NCBI GenBank assembly: GCA_963825175.1
Contig: CAWGSA010000003.1
Location: 62,001-126,000 of the forward strand
DNA: 64,000 nt
Direction: 5' to 3'
Source of the DNA: DATFTF01 sp963825175
GTDB lineage: Bacteria > Acidobacteriota > Thermoanaerobaculia > UBA5066 > Gp7-AA6
In this document: positions 9,181-18,382 of the stretch, one piece after another
How the letters are laid out: every line of letters begins with the position of its first letter
Position numbering within the stretch: position 1 is the stretch's first letter
Notes under the pieces: generated by a model
Databases searched by the model: none
What the model was told of the DNA's origin: nothing
Seen by the model: the letters and a program-made list of their open reading frames with translations, nothing else
Position numbers and translations under genes: made by a program

Positions 9181-10086
9181 ATGTTTGGCCGGGCGCCGCT
9201 GTGGATGGGTGCTTCGCTGTGTCTCGCCGCGTCTGCCGCGCTCGCCCGACCACGGCCCGAGCCGGTCCAACCGAATGCCACAACACCGGTCTCCCATCCT
9301 CTCGTCGCGGAAGGGGACGCGGCGTACGCGCAAAGGGACGAGGGACACGTCGGGGACCGCGCCGACCCGCGCCGGATCCTGGAGGCGATCGCGGCGTACG
9401 AAGCCGCGGCACGGGACGCGGATGACGTCGAAGCCCGTTGGAAACTCGCGCGGGCCCTGTACTTTCGCGGAGGCTACACGTCGCTCGAGCCGGGTCCGCG
9501 GCGCGCCGTCTTTGAAGAGGCCCGCAACGTCTCGGAACAGGCGATCGCCATCCTCGGGCGCCGGGCTCGCGCTGCGCGCATCGACGGTCTTCCTCCACAG
9601 CGGATCGCGGAGATCCTTCGCCCGGACCCGGACGCGGCGCCCACGTTCTTCTGGCGCTCTGTCGCGTGGGGCGAGTGGGCGCTCTCGGTCGGAAAACTCG
9701 AAGCGGCCCGGATGGGAGCGGCGGCCAGGATCCGGGACGATGCTCGGGTGCTCATCGCCCTCGATCCCCGGTTCGAGCAGGGCGGCGGCTATCGGATCCT
9801 GGGCCGCCTTCATGATCAGGCTCCGAAGATTCCGATGCTGACGTGGTGGGTTTCCCGCAAGGACGCCCTGGCGAACCTGCGCCGCTCCCTCGAGATCGCG
9901 CCGACGAATCTGATCAATCTCCATTTTCTGGCCGAGGCTCTGGCGCGCGGATCGTCCTCGCAGCGGGCCGAGGCGATCGGATTGGAAGAGCGGGTGATCG
10001 CACAACCTCCCTCTCCCGCACATCTGGTCGAAGAACTGCACGTCCAGGAGGAGGCGAAGCGGAACCTGGCAGAGTGGAGGAAGTGA
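9181..10086 (+). CDS. exported TPR-like protein, TRAP T-component (TatT)-like
   Basis: 301 aa with a signal peptide (residues ~1-22, cleavage near ALA-RP) and helical repeats. The pattern GYRILGRLHDQAP...WWVSRKDALANLRRSLEIAP resembles the TRAP-transporter T-component family: periplasmic trimeric TPR proteins associated with solute-binding partners. No TRAP permease or binding protein is nearby, so a transporter role is only inferred. In Acidobacteriota such proteins also occur alone. Confidence 0.55.
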   Translation: MFGRAPLWMGASLCLAASAALARPRPEPVQPNATTPVSHPLVAEGDAAYAQRDEGHVGDRADPRRILEAIAAYEAAARDADDVEARWKLARALYFRGGYTSLEPGPRRAVFEEARNVSEQAIAILGRRARAARIDGLPPQRIAEILRPDPDAAPTFFWRSVAWGEWALSVGKLEAARMGAAARIRDDARVLIALDPRFEQGGGYRILGRLHDQAPKIPMLTWWVSRKDALANLRRSLEIAPTNLINLHFLAEALARGSSSQRAEAIGLEERVIAQPPSPAHLVEELHVQEEAKRNLAEWRK

Positions 10087-10118
10087 GGGGGAGACGGGGG
10101 GGACGGGGGACGGGGAGA

Positions 10119-10613
10119 TCACGTCTCTTTTGGCCGCCGGGCCTTCAGACGAAGTCGCCGCGCACCCGGTTTTTTGGGAAGGGCGCTCGTTAACTGCCTG
10201 ACGGTCTGGCCGTTGACGGGATGGCGCCACCGAGGAGCGATCTCTGCGAGCGGCTCCAGGACGAATCGGCGCGAGCACAGGCGGGGGTGAGGGAGGACCG
10301 GGTCGGGAGAGGATTGGACGCGGCCCCCGAAGTCCAGAATGTCGATATCGATCTCGCGGGGACCGTTGACGAACGTCGGCGTTCGGCCGATCTTCAGCTC
10401 AACGTCCTTGACCGCCTCGAGGAGACTCGCGGGCTGGCCCGTCCACGTGATCTCGGCGACGAGGTTCCAGAACTCGGGTTGGTCCGCGTAGCCGACGGGA
10501 TCGGATCGGTAGAACGAGGAGACGCGCTCGAGGGGAGCGAACCGTGAGATGGCAGCGAGGGCCGACTCGAGGTTGTCTCGCCGGTCGCCGAGGTTGGATC
10601 CGAGGCCGAGCAG
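10119..10613 (-). CDS. folK: 2-amino-4-hydroxy-6-hydroxymethyldihydropteridine pyrophosphokinase (start uncertain)
   Basis: FolK of folate synthesis. The conserved LGLGSNLGDR start region, FYRSDPVG, FWNLV and GPREIDIDIL (metal/ATP site) are present, and the length of ~165 aa is normal. The start is a puzzle. No in-frame ATG, GTG or TTG occurs between the conserved N terminus and an ATG at 10820, which would overlap the upstream gene by 185 bases and encode low-complexity Arg/Pro sequence. The coordinates use a CTG at 10613, preceded by GGGAG with an 8-base spacer. Non-canonical initiation, translational coupling to the FYDLN gene (its TGA is at 10638-10636) or a sequence error are all possible. 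Confidence 0.8.
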   Translation of the reverse strand: MLGLGSNLGDRRDNLESALAAISRFAPLERVSSFYRSDPVGYADQPEFWNLVAEITWTGQPASLLEAVKDVELKIGRTPTFVNGPREIDIDILDFGGRVQSSPDPVLPHPRLCSRRFVLEPLAEIAPRWRHPVNGQTVRQLTSALPKKPGARRLRLKARRPKET

Positions 10614-10635
10614 GACGCGGACTCCCGCGGCCGCG

Positions 10636-10941
10636 TCAGAATTCCTCTTCCTCTTCCTTTTCGTCGGCCTCTTCGTCGTCGAACTCGTCTTCGTCGCCGT
10701 TGGCTTCCTCGGCCTCCTCGGTGGCGCCGCCCTCCCCCTCGAACTCCGGATTTTCGTCGGGGATCGGCTCCATGAGGACCGAGCGGCGCGGGGGCCGCGG
10801 CGTCGGCGCCGGGGATTCATCCGACCTCGCGTCTTTCTGGTTGGCTCCGCACTTGGGGCAAATGGCCTCGGGCTTGCCGAGGTTGTAGAACTTGGTGCCG
10901 CAGCTGAAACACTCGTACTTCTTCCCGAGATCCGGCATCAC
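10636..10941 (-). CDS. FYDLN-acid family zinc-ribbon protein (TIGR02300-like)
   Basis: 101 aa. Residues 1-40 hold a zinc ribbon (CFSC, then CPKC) with the FYNLGK motif that gives the family its name. The C-terminal half is extremely acidic, ending in a run of Glu/Asp. Function unknown; the shape suggests a nucleic-acid or chaperone-like accessory protein. It lies directly upstream of folK and ends within a dozen bases of folK's possible ribosome binding site, so the two form one transcription unit. Confidence 0.8.
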   Translation of the reverse strand: MMPDLGKKYECFSCGTKFYNLGKPEAICPKCGANQKDARSDESPAPTPRPPRRSVLMEPIPDENPEFEGEGGATEEAEEANGDEDEFDDEEADEKEEEEEF

Positions 10942-11077
10942 ACCCCCGAGAGGCGGCCAACCCTAGCACGCACATTTTCGGGGGTCAACCGCCGCGGAAT
11001 CAGTGCTTCGCCCTTGGTTTCCCGGTCCGGGTCCGCGGTTCGAGAGCGGACGGGCGGCGAGCTAGACTTGCCCGCAA

Positions 11078-11974
11078 ATGGCCGTCGTCGACAGTCGCGC
11101 TCTCTCCGCGGATGCCTCCCGCAGGGAAGAGGACGCATGCCGGATCCTCGAAGAGGGCCACATCCTTCTCTTCCGGACAACGCCTTTCGTGCTCACGACG
11201 ACCGAGCGGGAATTCCTGATCCGCAGCCGTCAAACCGAGGCCGGGTACCACAAGAACATCGCGTATCGGACGGCGTCGGACCGGGTCACCGGCGTCGCGC
11301 GCCAGAACTCCGAGGACCAGGAGAGGCTGCGAGACCTCCTGCGCGGCTATTCGCAGCGGGTCGTTGCCTTCGCTTCGAGCCTGCTCCCGAGGTACGCGGC
11401 CCGATGGAGGATCGACTACGCGAGTTTTCGGCCGCAGGAAGAAGCGGGTCGCAAACTCTCGCGCCACGCGCGCAACGATCTTCTGCACGTCGACTCGTTT
11501 CCGACGCGGCCGACACACGGCGACCGGATCTTCCGGGTGTTCACCAACGTCCATCCGGAGGCGGCGCGCGTCTGGCGCACCGGGGAGACGTTCCCGGAGC
11601 TGGCAGAGCGGTTTGCCGCAACCTCCGGCCTGCTCGCCCGATCGGCACGGCCGGGCATCGCTCGCTCGATTCTGTCGGCGGCGCGCGCGATCGGTCTTCC
11701 CGCCCGCGTGCGCCCCCCCTACGACGACTTCATGCACCACTTTCACAACTACCTGAAGGACAATCAGGCGTACCAGGAATCGGCGCGCGCCGAAACGATC
11801 GCCTTTCCGCCCGACGCGACGTGGCTGGTCTTCACGGACATGGTGACGCACTCCGTCCTGTCCGGACAGTTCGCCCTGGAGCAAACGTTCCTGATCGCCC
11901 GCGACTCGCTCCAGCGGCCGGGGCACGCGCCGATCGCCGTGCTCGAGCGTCTGGCGGGCCGGTCGATGGCGTAA
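11078..11974 (+). CDS. kdoO: 3-deoxy-D-manno-octulosonic acid (Kdo) 3-hydroxylase-like dioxygenase
   Basis: 298-aa Fe(II)/2-oxoglutarate enzyme resembling the KdoO/Kdo_hydroxy family, which converts Kdo to Ko in the lipid A core of some Gram-negative bacteria. The metal triad is probably HVD near residue 137 (in LLHVDSF) and the His of DMVTHSVLSG near 257. The segments GYHKNIAY, FMHHFHNYLK and EQTFLI are family-typical. It has its own intergenic region on both sides, with no other LPS gene nearby. It implies an LPS-bearing outer membrane. Confidence 0.8.
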   Translation: MAVVDSRALSADASRREEDACRILEEGHILLFRTTPFVLTTTEREFLIRSRQTEAGYHKNIAYRTASDRVTGVARQNSEDQERLRDLLRGYSQRVVAFASSLLPRYAARWRIDYASFRPQEEAGRKLSRHARNDLLHVDSFPTRPTHGDRIFRVFTNVHPEAARVWRTGETFPELAERFAATSGLLARSARPGIARSILSAARAIGLPARVRPPYDDFMHHFHNYLKDNQAYQESARAETIAFPPDATWLVFTDMVTHSVLSGQFALEQTFLIARDSLQRPGHAPIAVLERLAGRSMA

Positions 11975-12110
11975 CCGTCGCTTCCGCTCGATCGGGATCT
12001 GCGCCCGACGGCGCACCGGTCCGCGGCTCGGCCGGTTGCGGCCTCGACCGCGGCCCTGATCCGTCGCAGCGCTCTCGCTCCCGCGGCGCGCGCCTCCTCC
12101 CCTCTGGGAG
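11975..12110. other. intergenic spacer without recognisable feature
   Basis: GC-rich stretch between the Kdo hydroxylase stop and the first copy of the 82-bp array. I see no gene, promoter-like element or strong hairpin here. Confidence 0.5.
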
Positions 12111-12531
12111 ACTTCGCGCGCCGCGAACCGGGGCCACGCTGACGCCTTACGCCTTACGCCCCGCCTCACGCCTCACGCTTCACGCGCGGGCGAAGCCCGC
12201 GCTGACTTCGCGCGCCGCGAACCGGGGCCACGCTGACGCCTTACGCCTCACGCCTCACGCTTCACGCGCGGGCGAAGCCCGCGCTGACTTCGCGCGCCGC
12301 GAACCGGGGCCACGCTGACGCCTTACGCCTCACGCCTCACGCTTCACGCGCGGGCGAAGCCCGCGCTGACTTCGCGCGCCGCGAACCGGGGCCACGCTGA
12401 CGCCTTACGCCTCACGCCTCACGCCTCACGCGCGGGCGAAGCCCGCGCTGACTTCGCGCGCCGCGAACCGGGGCCACGCTGACGCCTTACGCCTCACGCC
12501 TCACGCCTCACGCGCGGGCGAAGCCCGCGGA
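12111..12531. repeat. five-copy tandem array of an ~82-bp composite repeat
   Basis: Copies start at 12111 (94 bp), 12205, 12287, 12369 (82 bp each) and 12451 (partial, ~80 bp). They are nearly identical. Each unit contains a short palindrome (TTCGCG-CGC-CGCGAA), a constant segment, three to four heptamers (GCCTTAC/GCCTCAC/GCTTCAC), and a perfect hairpin GCGCGGGC-GAA-GCCCGCGC. The array fills the gap between the Kdo hydroxylase and TraF-like genes and stops a few bases before the latter's ribosome binding site. There is no spacer variation as in CRISPR and no coding potential. Confidence 0.95.
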
Positions 12532-12537
12532 GGGCCG

Positions 12538-13779
12538 TTGCTGTTAACATCGTCGGCGTTGACGCGACGTCTGCTTGCTTCGCCTGCCGCTGCTGCGCTG
12601 TTCTGCGCGGCCTTCGTTTCCGCGGGGCGGTTGTCGGCGCAGGCGCCGGTCGTCGGCTCGAGGTCCGCGGGAATGGCCGGGGCCGTCACGGCCGTGGCGG
12701 ACGACGGGACGGCGGTGTGGACCAACCCGGCCGGGCTCGCGCGGGACGAGCGGATGGACCTGGAGCTCTTCGGCGGCGGTGTCGCGACGAACCGCAATGA
12801 CTTCACGGCCGCGGTCGACCGCCTCTCCTCCCTCGACTTGAACGCGATCCGGTCGGGCAATGCCGACGAACTGGCCAGGGCTGTGCGGGACCTGAACCTG
12901 CTGGCCCGCCCCGGGACGGGGGTCGTCGGCTCGGGCGTCGCCGGCCTGGTGTTCGGCAAGAGCGGCCTGGCCATCGCCATCGGCGATCTGGCCTATGCCG
13001 GCGCCTATCCCAGGCTCGACCTCGTCCGGATCCTCCCGGGAACCGATCCCGATCACAGCCTGCCGTTCAACCAGACCGGCGTCGACTTCGCCGGCCTCGA
13101 GGCGCGCGAGGTGCGCGTCTCGTACGCCCGCTCGTTCTTCGCCAAGGTGCTCCTGGTCGGCGCGACCGCGCGGTATATCGCCGGGCGCACCTACTTCTTC
13201 CACCAGGGGGTCTTCGACGTCACGGATTCCGACCCCGTGGCGCTGGCCCGCGAGGCGCTCAAGCGCAACGCCCGCGATACGAACAAGTTCACGTTCGACC
13301 TGGGCGCCATGGTCAACATCCTGGGGAAGGCTCGAGTCGGCGTCGTTTCCACCGCTGTCACCGAGCCCAAGTTCGCGGTGGCCGAGAACCCGTCCGATCC
13401 GACTCTGGTGGACGCGCCGGCGGCGGTCAAGCTGCCCCGCACGCTGCGCGCCGGGGTGGCGGCGCAGCCGATCGGAGCGCTGACCATCGCCGTCGATTAC
13501 GATCTGAGGGCCACGGACACGATGATTCCCGGCGGCCGGAGCCGGCAGCTGGCTGCGGGCGTCGAGCTGAAGCTTCCGCTCTTCGCCGTGCGCGTCGGCA
13601 GCTTCCGCGACTCCGAAGCCCCGGACCCGCATTGGGCCTACTCCGCGGGCTTCGGAATCGGAACGAAGATGGTGTCGGTCAACGCCGCCGTGGTGTTCTC
13701 GACGGAGGGCGGGCTGTCCTTGTCCTCCACCAACCGAAGAGATGCCGGAGCGGCGTTGGATGCGAGAGTGAGATGGTGA
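12538..13779 (+). CDS. TraF-like outer-membrane beta-barrel protein
   Basis: 413-aa exported protein. After a signal peptide (residues ~8-35, ending SAQA) comes the GSRSAGMAGA...AVWTNPAGLA pattern shared by the conjugal-transfer TraF_2/PorV-like outer-membrane barrels. Alternating β-strands continue to the end. Function is unknown; no conjugation genes are nearby, so the name reflects fold only. The TTG at 12538 is preceded by GGAGGG with a 3-base gap; a second TTG at 12559 also leaves a good signal peptide. Confidence 0.65.
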   Translation: MLLTSSALTRRLLASPAAAALFCAAFVSAGRLSAQAPVVGSRSAGMAGAVTAVADDGTAVWTNPAGLARDERMDLELFGGGVATNRNDFTAAVDRLSSLDLNAIRSGNADELARAVRDLNLLARPGTGVVGSGVAGLVFGKSGLAIAIGDLAYAGAYPRLDLVRILPGTDPDHSLPFNQTGVDFAGLEAREVRVSYARSFFAKVLLVGATARYIAGRTYFFHQGVFDVTDSDPVALAREALKRNARDTNKFTFDLGAMVNILGKARVGVVSTAVTEPKFAVAENPSDPTLVDAPAAVKLPRTLRAGVAAQPIGALTIAVDYDLRATDTMIPGGRSRQLAAGVELKLPLFAVRVGSFRDSEAPDPHWAYSAGFGIGTKMVSVNAAVVFSTEGGLSLSSTNRRDAGAALDARVRW

Positions 13780-13802
13780 TTCGCACGTAGAAGGTCGCAC
13801 CC

Positions 13803-14927
<1,125 letters not shown>

Positions 14928-14971
14928 GAGTCCTCCCCCCGATTCGCACTTGCGGCGGCCGGCGATTCGTG

Positions 14972-16246
14972 ATGGCCTTTTCGAGCATGCGAGCACGATG
15001 GCACGTTGCGGTCCTGGCACTCCTCATCCCGGCCGTCGCCGGCCGGGCGGAAACCCTCGCCCAGCGGGCGGCGCGTTTGCAGCGGACGTCGATCGTCATC
15101 GATACCCACGAGGACGTTCCCGAAGAGCTGCAAAAGCAGTGGGTCGACATCGGGCTCCGGCAGAAGACGGGTCACGTCGATATCCCGAGGCTCAGGGAAG
15201 GAGGCGTCACCGCGCCCTTCTTCGCGGCGTACGTGCCCGCCCGGTTCGCGGCCTCCGGCGGGTCGGCCAGGAAGGCCCTCGAGCTCATCGACTTGATTCA
15301 CCGGCTGGTCGAGGCGCATCCCGCGGACCTGGTTTTCGCCGATTCGCCCGAGCAGGTTCGGGCGGCGAAGAGGAACGGAAAGATCGCCGTCCTGATCGGG
15401 ATCGAAGGAGGCCACGCGATCGAGGACTCCCTGGGAGCGCTGTCCGCCTTCGCGCGCCTCGGGGCGCGCTACATGACCTTGACGCACACCAACACGAACG
15501 ACTGGGCCGATTCCTCCGGCTCGTTCTTCGCGTACGGCTTCGATCCGAAGAAGTTCGCCGTTCACAACGGTCTGACCGACTTCGGTCGCCAGGTGGTCTC
15601 GGAGATGAACCGCCTGGGGATGCTGATCGACGTCTCGCATGTGTCGGACAAGACGATCGAGGACGTGCTGGCGGTTTCGAAGGCGCCCATCTTCGCCTCC
15701 CACTCCTCGTGCCGGGCGCTGGCCGATATGCCCCGCAACCTGTCGGACGATCAGATCCGCGCGATCGCGGGCAAGGGAGGCGTGGTCATGATCAATTTCA
15801 GCTCCACCTTCGTGGATCAGAAGGTCATCGACGACTACAACGCCAAGAAGAAGGCACTGGAGCCGGATATCGCGGCGCTGGCGCAGCGGTACAAGGATGA
15901 TCCGAAACAGCGCGACGCGGAAATCGCCGCGGTCTTCGATCGCATCGAGAAACTGCGAGCTCCCTGGACCGCGGTGGTGGACCAGATCGAGCACGTGATG
16001 AAGATCGCCGGAGCGCAGGCGGTCGGCCTGGGAACGGACTACGACGGGATCGACGACCCCCCCGACGGACTGGAGGACGTCTCGAAGCTCCCGAAGGTCA
16101 CGCAAGAGCTGCTGCGCCGCGGGCACACCGACGACGAAGTGAGGGGCGTTCTGGGAGAGAACTTCCTGAAGTTCTGGCAGCGGGTCGAGGCCGCGCGCCG
16201 GGGAGTGCCGCCCGGTCCGGAGCCGCTTGCGTTTAGCAAGCCGTGA
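14972..16246 (+). CDS. membrane dipeptidase (renal dipeptidase-like, peptidase M19)
   Basis: Zinc dipeptidase of the M19 family, 424 aa with a signal peptide (residues ~1-27, AVAGRAE). Metal ligands are seen in IDTHEDVP, IEGGHAIED, LIDVSHVSD and FASHSS; the HTN..DW segment is also typical. It cleaves dipeptides, possibly including D-residue ones, in the periplasm. The ATG at 14972 is directly preceded by an in-frame GTG. The TGA stop is formed within the first GTGAGGC unit of the following heptamer repeat. Confidence 0.9.
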   Translation: MAFSSMRARWHVAVLALLIPAVAGRAETLAQRAARLQRTSIVIDTHEDVPEELQKQWVDIGLRQKTGHVDIPRLREGGVTAPFFAAYVPARFAASGGSARKALELIDLIHRLVEAHPADLVFADSPEQVRAAKRNGKIAVLIGIEGGHAIEDSLGALSAFARLGARYMTLTHTNTNDWADSSGSFFAYGFDPKKFAVHNGLTDFGRQVVSEMNRLGMLIDVSHVSDKTIEDVLAVSKAPIFASHSSCRALADMPRNLSDDQIRAIAGKGGVVMINFSSTFVDQKVIDDYNAKKKALEPDIAALAQRYKDDPKQRDAEIAAVFDRIEKLRAPWTAVVDQIEHVMKIAGAQAVGLGTDYDGIDDPPDGLEDVSKLPKVTQELLRRGHTDDEVRGVLGENFLKFWQRVEAARRGVPPGPEPLAFSKP

Positions 16247-16296
16247 GGCGCAAGGCGGCCTGACTTCCTATCCCCGCCTCACGCCTGCCGCCTCAC
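16243..16296. repeat. inverted heptamer repeat
   Basis: Left arm GTGAGGC-GCAAGGC (16243-16256) and right arm GCCTCAC-GCCTGCC-GCCTCAC (16276-16296) around a 19-base core. The dipeptidase stop codon lies inside the first unit. yajC starts 24 bases after the right arm. Confidence 0.9.
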
Positions 16297-16319
16297 GACC
16301 TCCGGTATGATCCGCGGCC

Positions 16320-16652
16320 ATGATCGATCTTCTGCAAACAACTCCGTCCGGGGCGGCTCCGAACCCCTTGCTCCAGTTCGCCCCCATGATCTTCATCTTC
16401 GTGATCTTCTATTTCCTGCTGATTGCGCCGATGCGGCGGAAACAGAAGAAGACGCAGGAAATGCTGGCCCAGCTCAAGAAGGGGGACGAGGTGATCACCG
16501 GAGCGGGGATCTTTGGCCGCGTCGCAGCGTTGGACGAGCAGCGCGGCTTCGTCGTCCTTCAGATCGCCGACAACGTCAAGGTCAAGGTGCTCCGCAGCGC
16601 GATCGCGGGCCTGGCTTCGGAGCCCGAAGCGGCCAAGCCGGCGGGGTCCTGA
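16320..16652 (+). CDS. yajC: preprotein translocase subunit YajC
   Basis: 110-aa single-span membrane protein: one hydrophobic helix (~22-40, FAPMIFIFVIFYFLLIAPM) followed by the conserved RRKQKK.Q.M and GDEVITGAGIFG segments. YajC associates with SecDF in the accessory complex of SecYEG. It stands directly before secD and secF in the usual order, about 107 bases upstream of secD. Confidence 0.95.
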   Translation: MIDLLQTTPSGAAPNPLLQFAPMIFIFVIFYFLLIAPMRRKQKKTQEMLAQLKKGDEVITGAGIFGRVAALDEQRGFVVLQIADNVKVKVLRSAIAGLASEPEAAKPAGS

Positions 16653-16705
16653 AGGACACGACCCGGGCGCGGCCGGAAGCTCTGACTCTGGCGGAAATCG
16701 CGTGG

Positions 16706-16735
16706 CTGACAGAAGATAGCTGTTTCCGGTAGACT
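16706..16735 (+). promoter_or_regulatory. possible sigma-70-type promoter before secD
   Basis: CTGACA (16706-16711), an 18-base spacer and TAGACT (16730-16735). It lies in the yajC-secD gap, 25 bases before the secD start codon. The -10 match is only partial, so this is tentative. Confidence 0.3.
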
Positions 16736-16759
16736 CCACCGTTTCTTGGAGGAGGGTTC

Positions 16760-18370
16760 TTGTCCAAAAAGCTTCGCTGGCGGCTTCTTCTGATCTTCCT
16801 GGTCGTCGTGGGGATCGTCGGCGGCTACGTCGCCACTGGGTATTCCCATGCTCGAAAGGAATGGCTCGGGCAGGGATCGCCTCCGCTGTCGGAGGCCTTG
16901 AAGAAGGGAATCAAGCTCGGTCTGGACCTGCGCGGCGGCATCCACCTGGTTCTCCAGGTCAACACGGTCGACGCCCTGAAGGCCCAGCGCGACAACGACG
17001 TGACGCAGCTCCAGAACCAGGCCCGGGATCAGGGGATCGCCCTGGGGCCCGTCGAGTACCCATCCGACAGCACGTTCGTACTGAACGTCACTGCCCAGAC
17101 CGATACCGGGAAGCTCGACGACACCGCCAAGCGATGGCTTCCCGACTGGAACATCAACCAGATCTCGGGCAAGTGGTACTTCACCTTGAAGGAGCCCTCC
17201 AAGCGGTCGATCGAAGAGAGCGCGGTGACTCAGGCCATCGAGACGATCCGCAACCGCATCGACGAGTTCGGCGTGGCCGAGCCGCTGATTGCGCGGGAAG
17301 GGACCGATCGGATCCTCGTTCAGCTGCCCGGCATCGACGACCCCAAGCGCGTCAAGGACCTGATCAAGAGCACGGCCTTTCTGGAGCTGAAGCTGGTGGA
17401 GGCCGGCCCCTCGAGCGACCGGACGCAGCTGCTCGCCTCCTACGGCGGTCAGGTTCCCGCGAACATGGAGCTCGTTCCCGAGAAGGCCCGTCCCGGCCAG
17501 ACCCAGCAGAGCTGGTACCTGGTCCAGAAAGCCGCGGTCATCACGGGGCGAGACTTGAAGAACGCGCGGCCGAGCCAGGGGCAGTTCGGCGCCAACAACG
17601 TGACTTTCTTCCTGACGCCGTCGGGCGCCCAGAAGTTCGGGGACGCCACCGGCAAGAACATCAACCGGTTCCTGGCCATCGTCCTGGACAAGAAGGTGCA
17701 GTCGGCGCCCCGCATCAACGACCGGATCACGGATACGGGCCAGATCGAAGGAAATTTCAACGCCGAGGAGGCCAACGATCTGGCTCTGGTCTTGAGGGCC
17801 GGCGCCCTCCCCGCGGGCCTGACCTATCTCGAAGAGCGAACGGTGGGCCCCTCTCTGGGGCTCGATTCCATCCGCAAGGGGATCACCGCTTCGGTCGCCG
17901 GCGCCTTGCTCGTCTTCATCGCCGTGGTCTTCTACTACCGCAGGGCCGGTTGGAACGCGGTGCTCGCTCTTCTCTTGAACGCGATCCTTCTGGCCGGCGC
18001 CATGGCGCTGTTTGACGCCACCCTGACCCTGCCCGGGATCGCCGGCTTCATTCTGACGATCGGCATGGCCGTCGACTCCAACGTCCTGATCTTCGAGCGC
18101 ATCCGCGAGGAGCTGCGCGCGGGCCGCGCGCCGAAAACGGCCATCGAGAACGGTTTCTCCAAGGCTTTTGCCACGATCATCGATACGCACATCACCGTCA
18201 TCATTTCGGCGGTCTTCCTCTTTCAGTTCGGCACGGGGCCGGTCAAGGGCTTCGCCGTGACCCTGATCATCGGCCTCCTGATCTCGGTGTTCACGGCGGT
18301 CTTCGTGTCGCACACGGTCTTCGAGCTCGAATATGGCCGCCGCGAGCACGTCGACGCGGTCTCCATCTAG
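16760..18370 (+). CDS. secD: protein translocase subunit SecD
   Basis: 536-aa SecD, the proton-driven partner that pulls exported proteins across the inner membrane. TM1 (~10-28) is followed by the motif GLDLRGGIHLVLQV, a periplasmic P1 region and the C-terminal five-helix RND-like block with LNAILLAG and GMAVDSNVLIFERIREE. The TTG start at 16760 has an excellent GGAGGAGG just upstream, which decides it. secF follows after 12 bases. Confidence 0.96.
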   Translation: MSKKLRWRLLLIFLVVVGIVGGYVATGYSHARKEWLGQGSPPLSEALKKGIKLGLDLRGGIHLVLQVNTVDALKAQRDNDVTQLQNQARDQGIALGPVEYPSDSTFVLNVTAQTDTGKLDDTAKRWLPDWNINQISGKWYFTLKEPSKRSIEESAVTQAIETIRNRIDEFGVAEPLIAREGTDRILVQLPGIDDPKRVKDLIKSTAFLELKLVEAGPSSDRTQLLASYGGQVPANMELVPEKARPGQTQQSWYLVQKAAVITGRDLKNARPSQGQFGANNVTFFLTPSGAQKFGDATGKNINRFLAIVLDKKVQSAPRINDRITDTGQIEGNFNAEEANDLALVLRAGALPAGLTYLEERTVGPSLGLDSIRKGITASVAGALLVFIAVVFYYRRAGWNAVLALLLNAILLAGAMALFDATLTLPGIAGFILTIGMAVDSNVLIFERIREELRAGRAPKTAIENGFSKAFATIIDTHITVIISAVFLFQFGTGPVKGFAVTLIIGLLISVFTAVFVSHTVFELEYGRREHVDAVSI

Positions 18371-18382
18371 CGGAGTAGATTC

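Noticed and set aside
9181..10086. Assigning the TPR-like protein firmly to a TRAP transporter
   Set aside because: No permease or solute-binding gene is adjacent, so only a family resemblance is claimed.
10636..10650. prfB-like programmed +1 frameshift joining FYDLN and FolK
   Set aside because: The TGA is preceded by TTC rather than a slippery CTT codon, and a fused FYDLN-FolK protein has no precedent I know; a separate start for folK is simpler.
12111..12531. CRISPR array
   Set aside because: Units are identical throughout without unique spacers, no cas genes are near, and the unit is a composite of hairpins and heptamers.
12538..13779. Conjugative transfer locus, from the TraF-like protein
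   Set aside because: No other transfer, relaxase or type IV secretion gene is present; TraF-like barrels of this kind occur widely outside conjugation loci.
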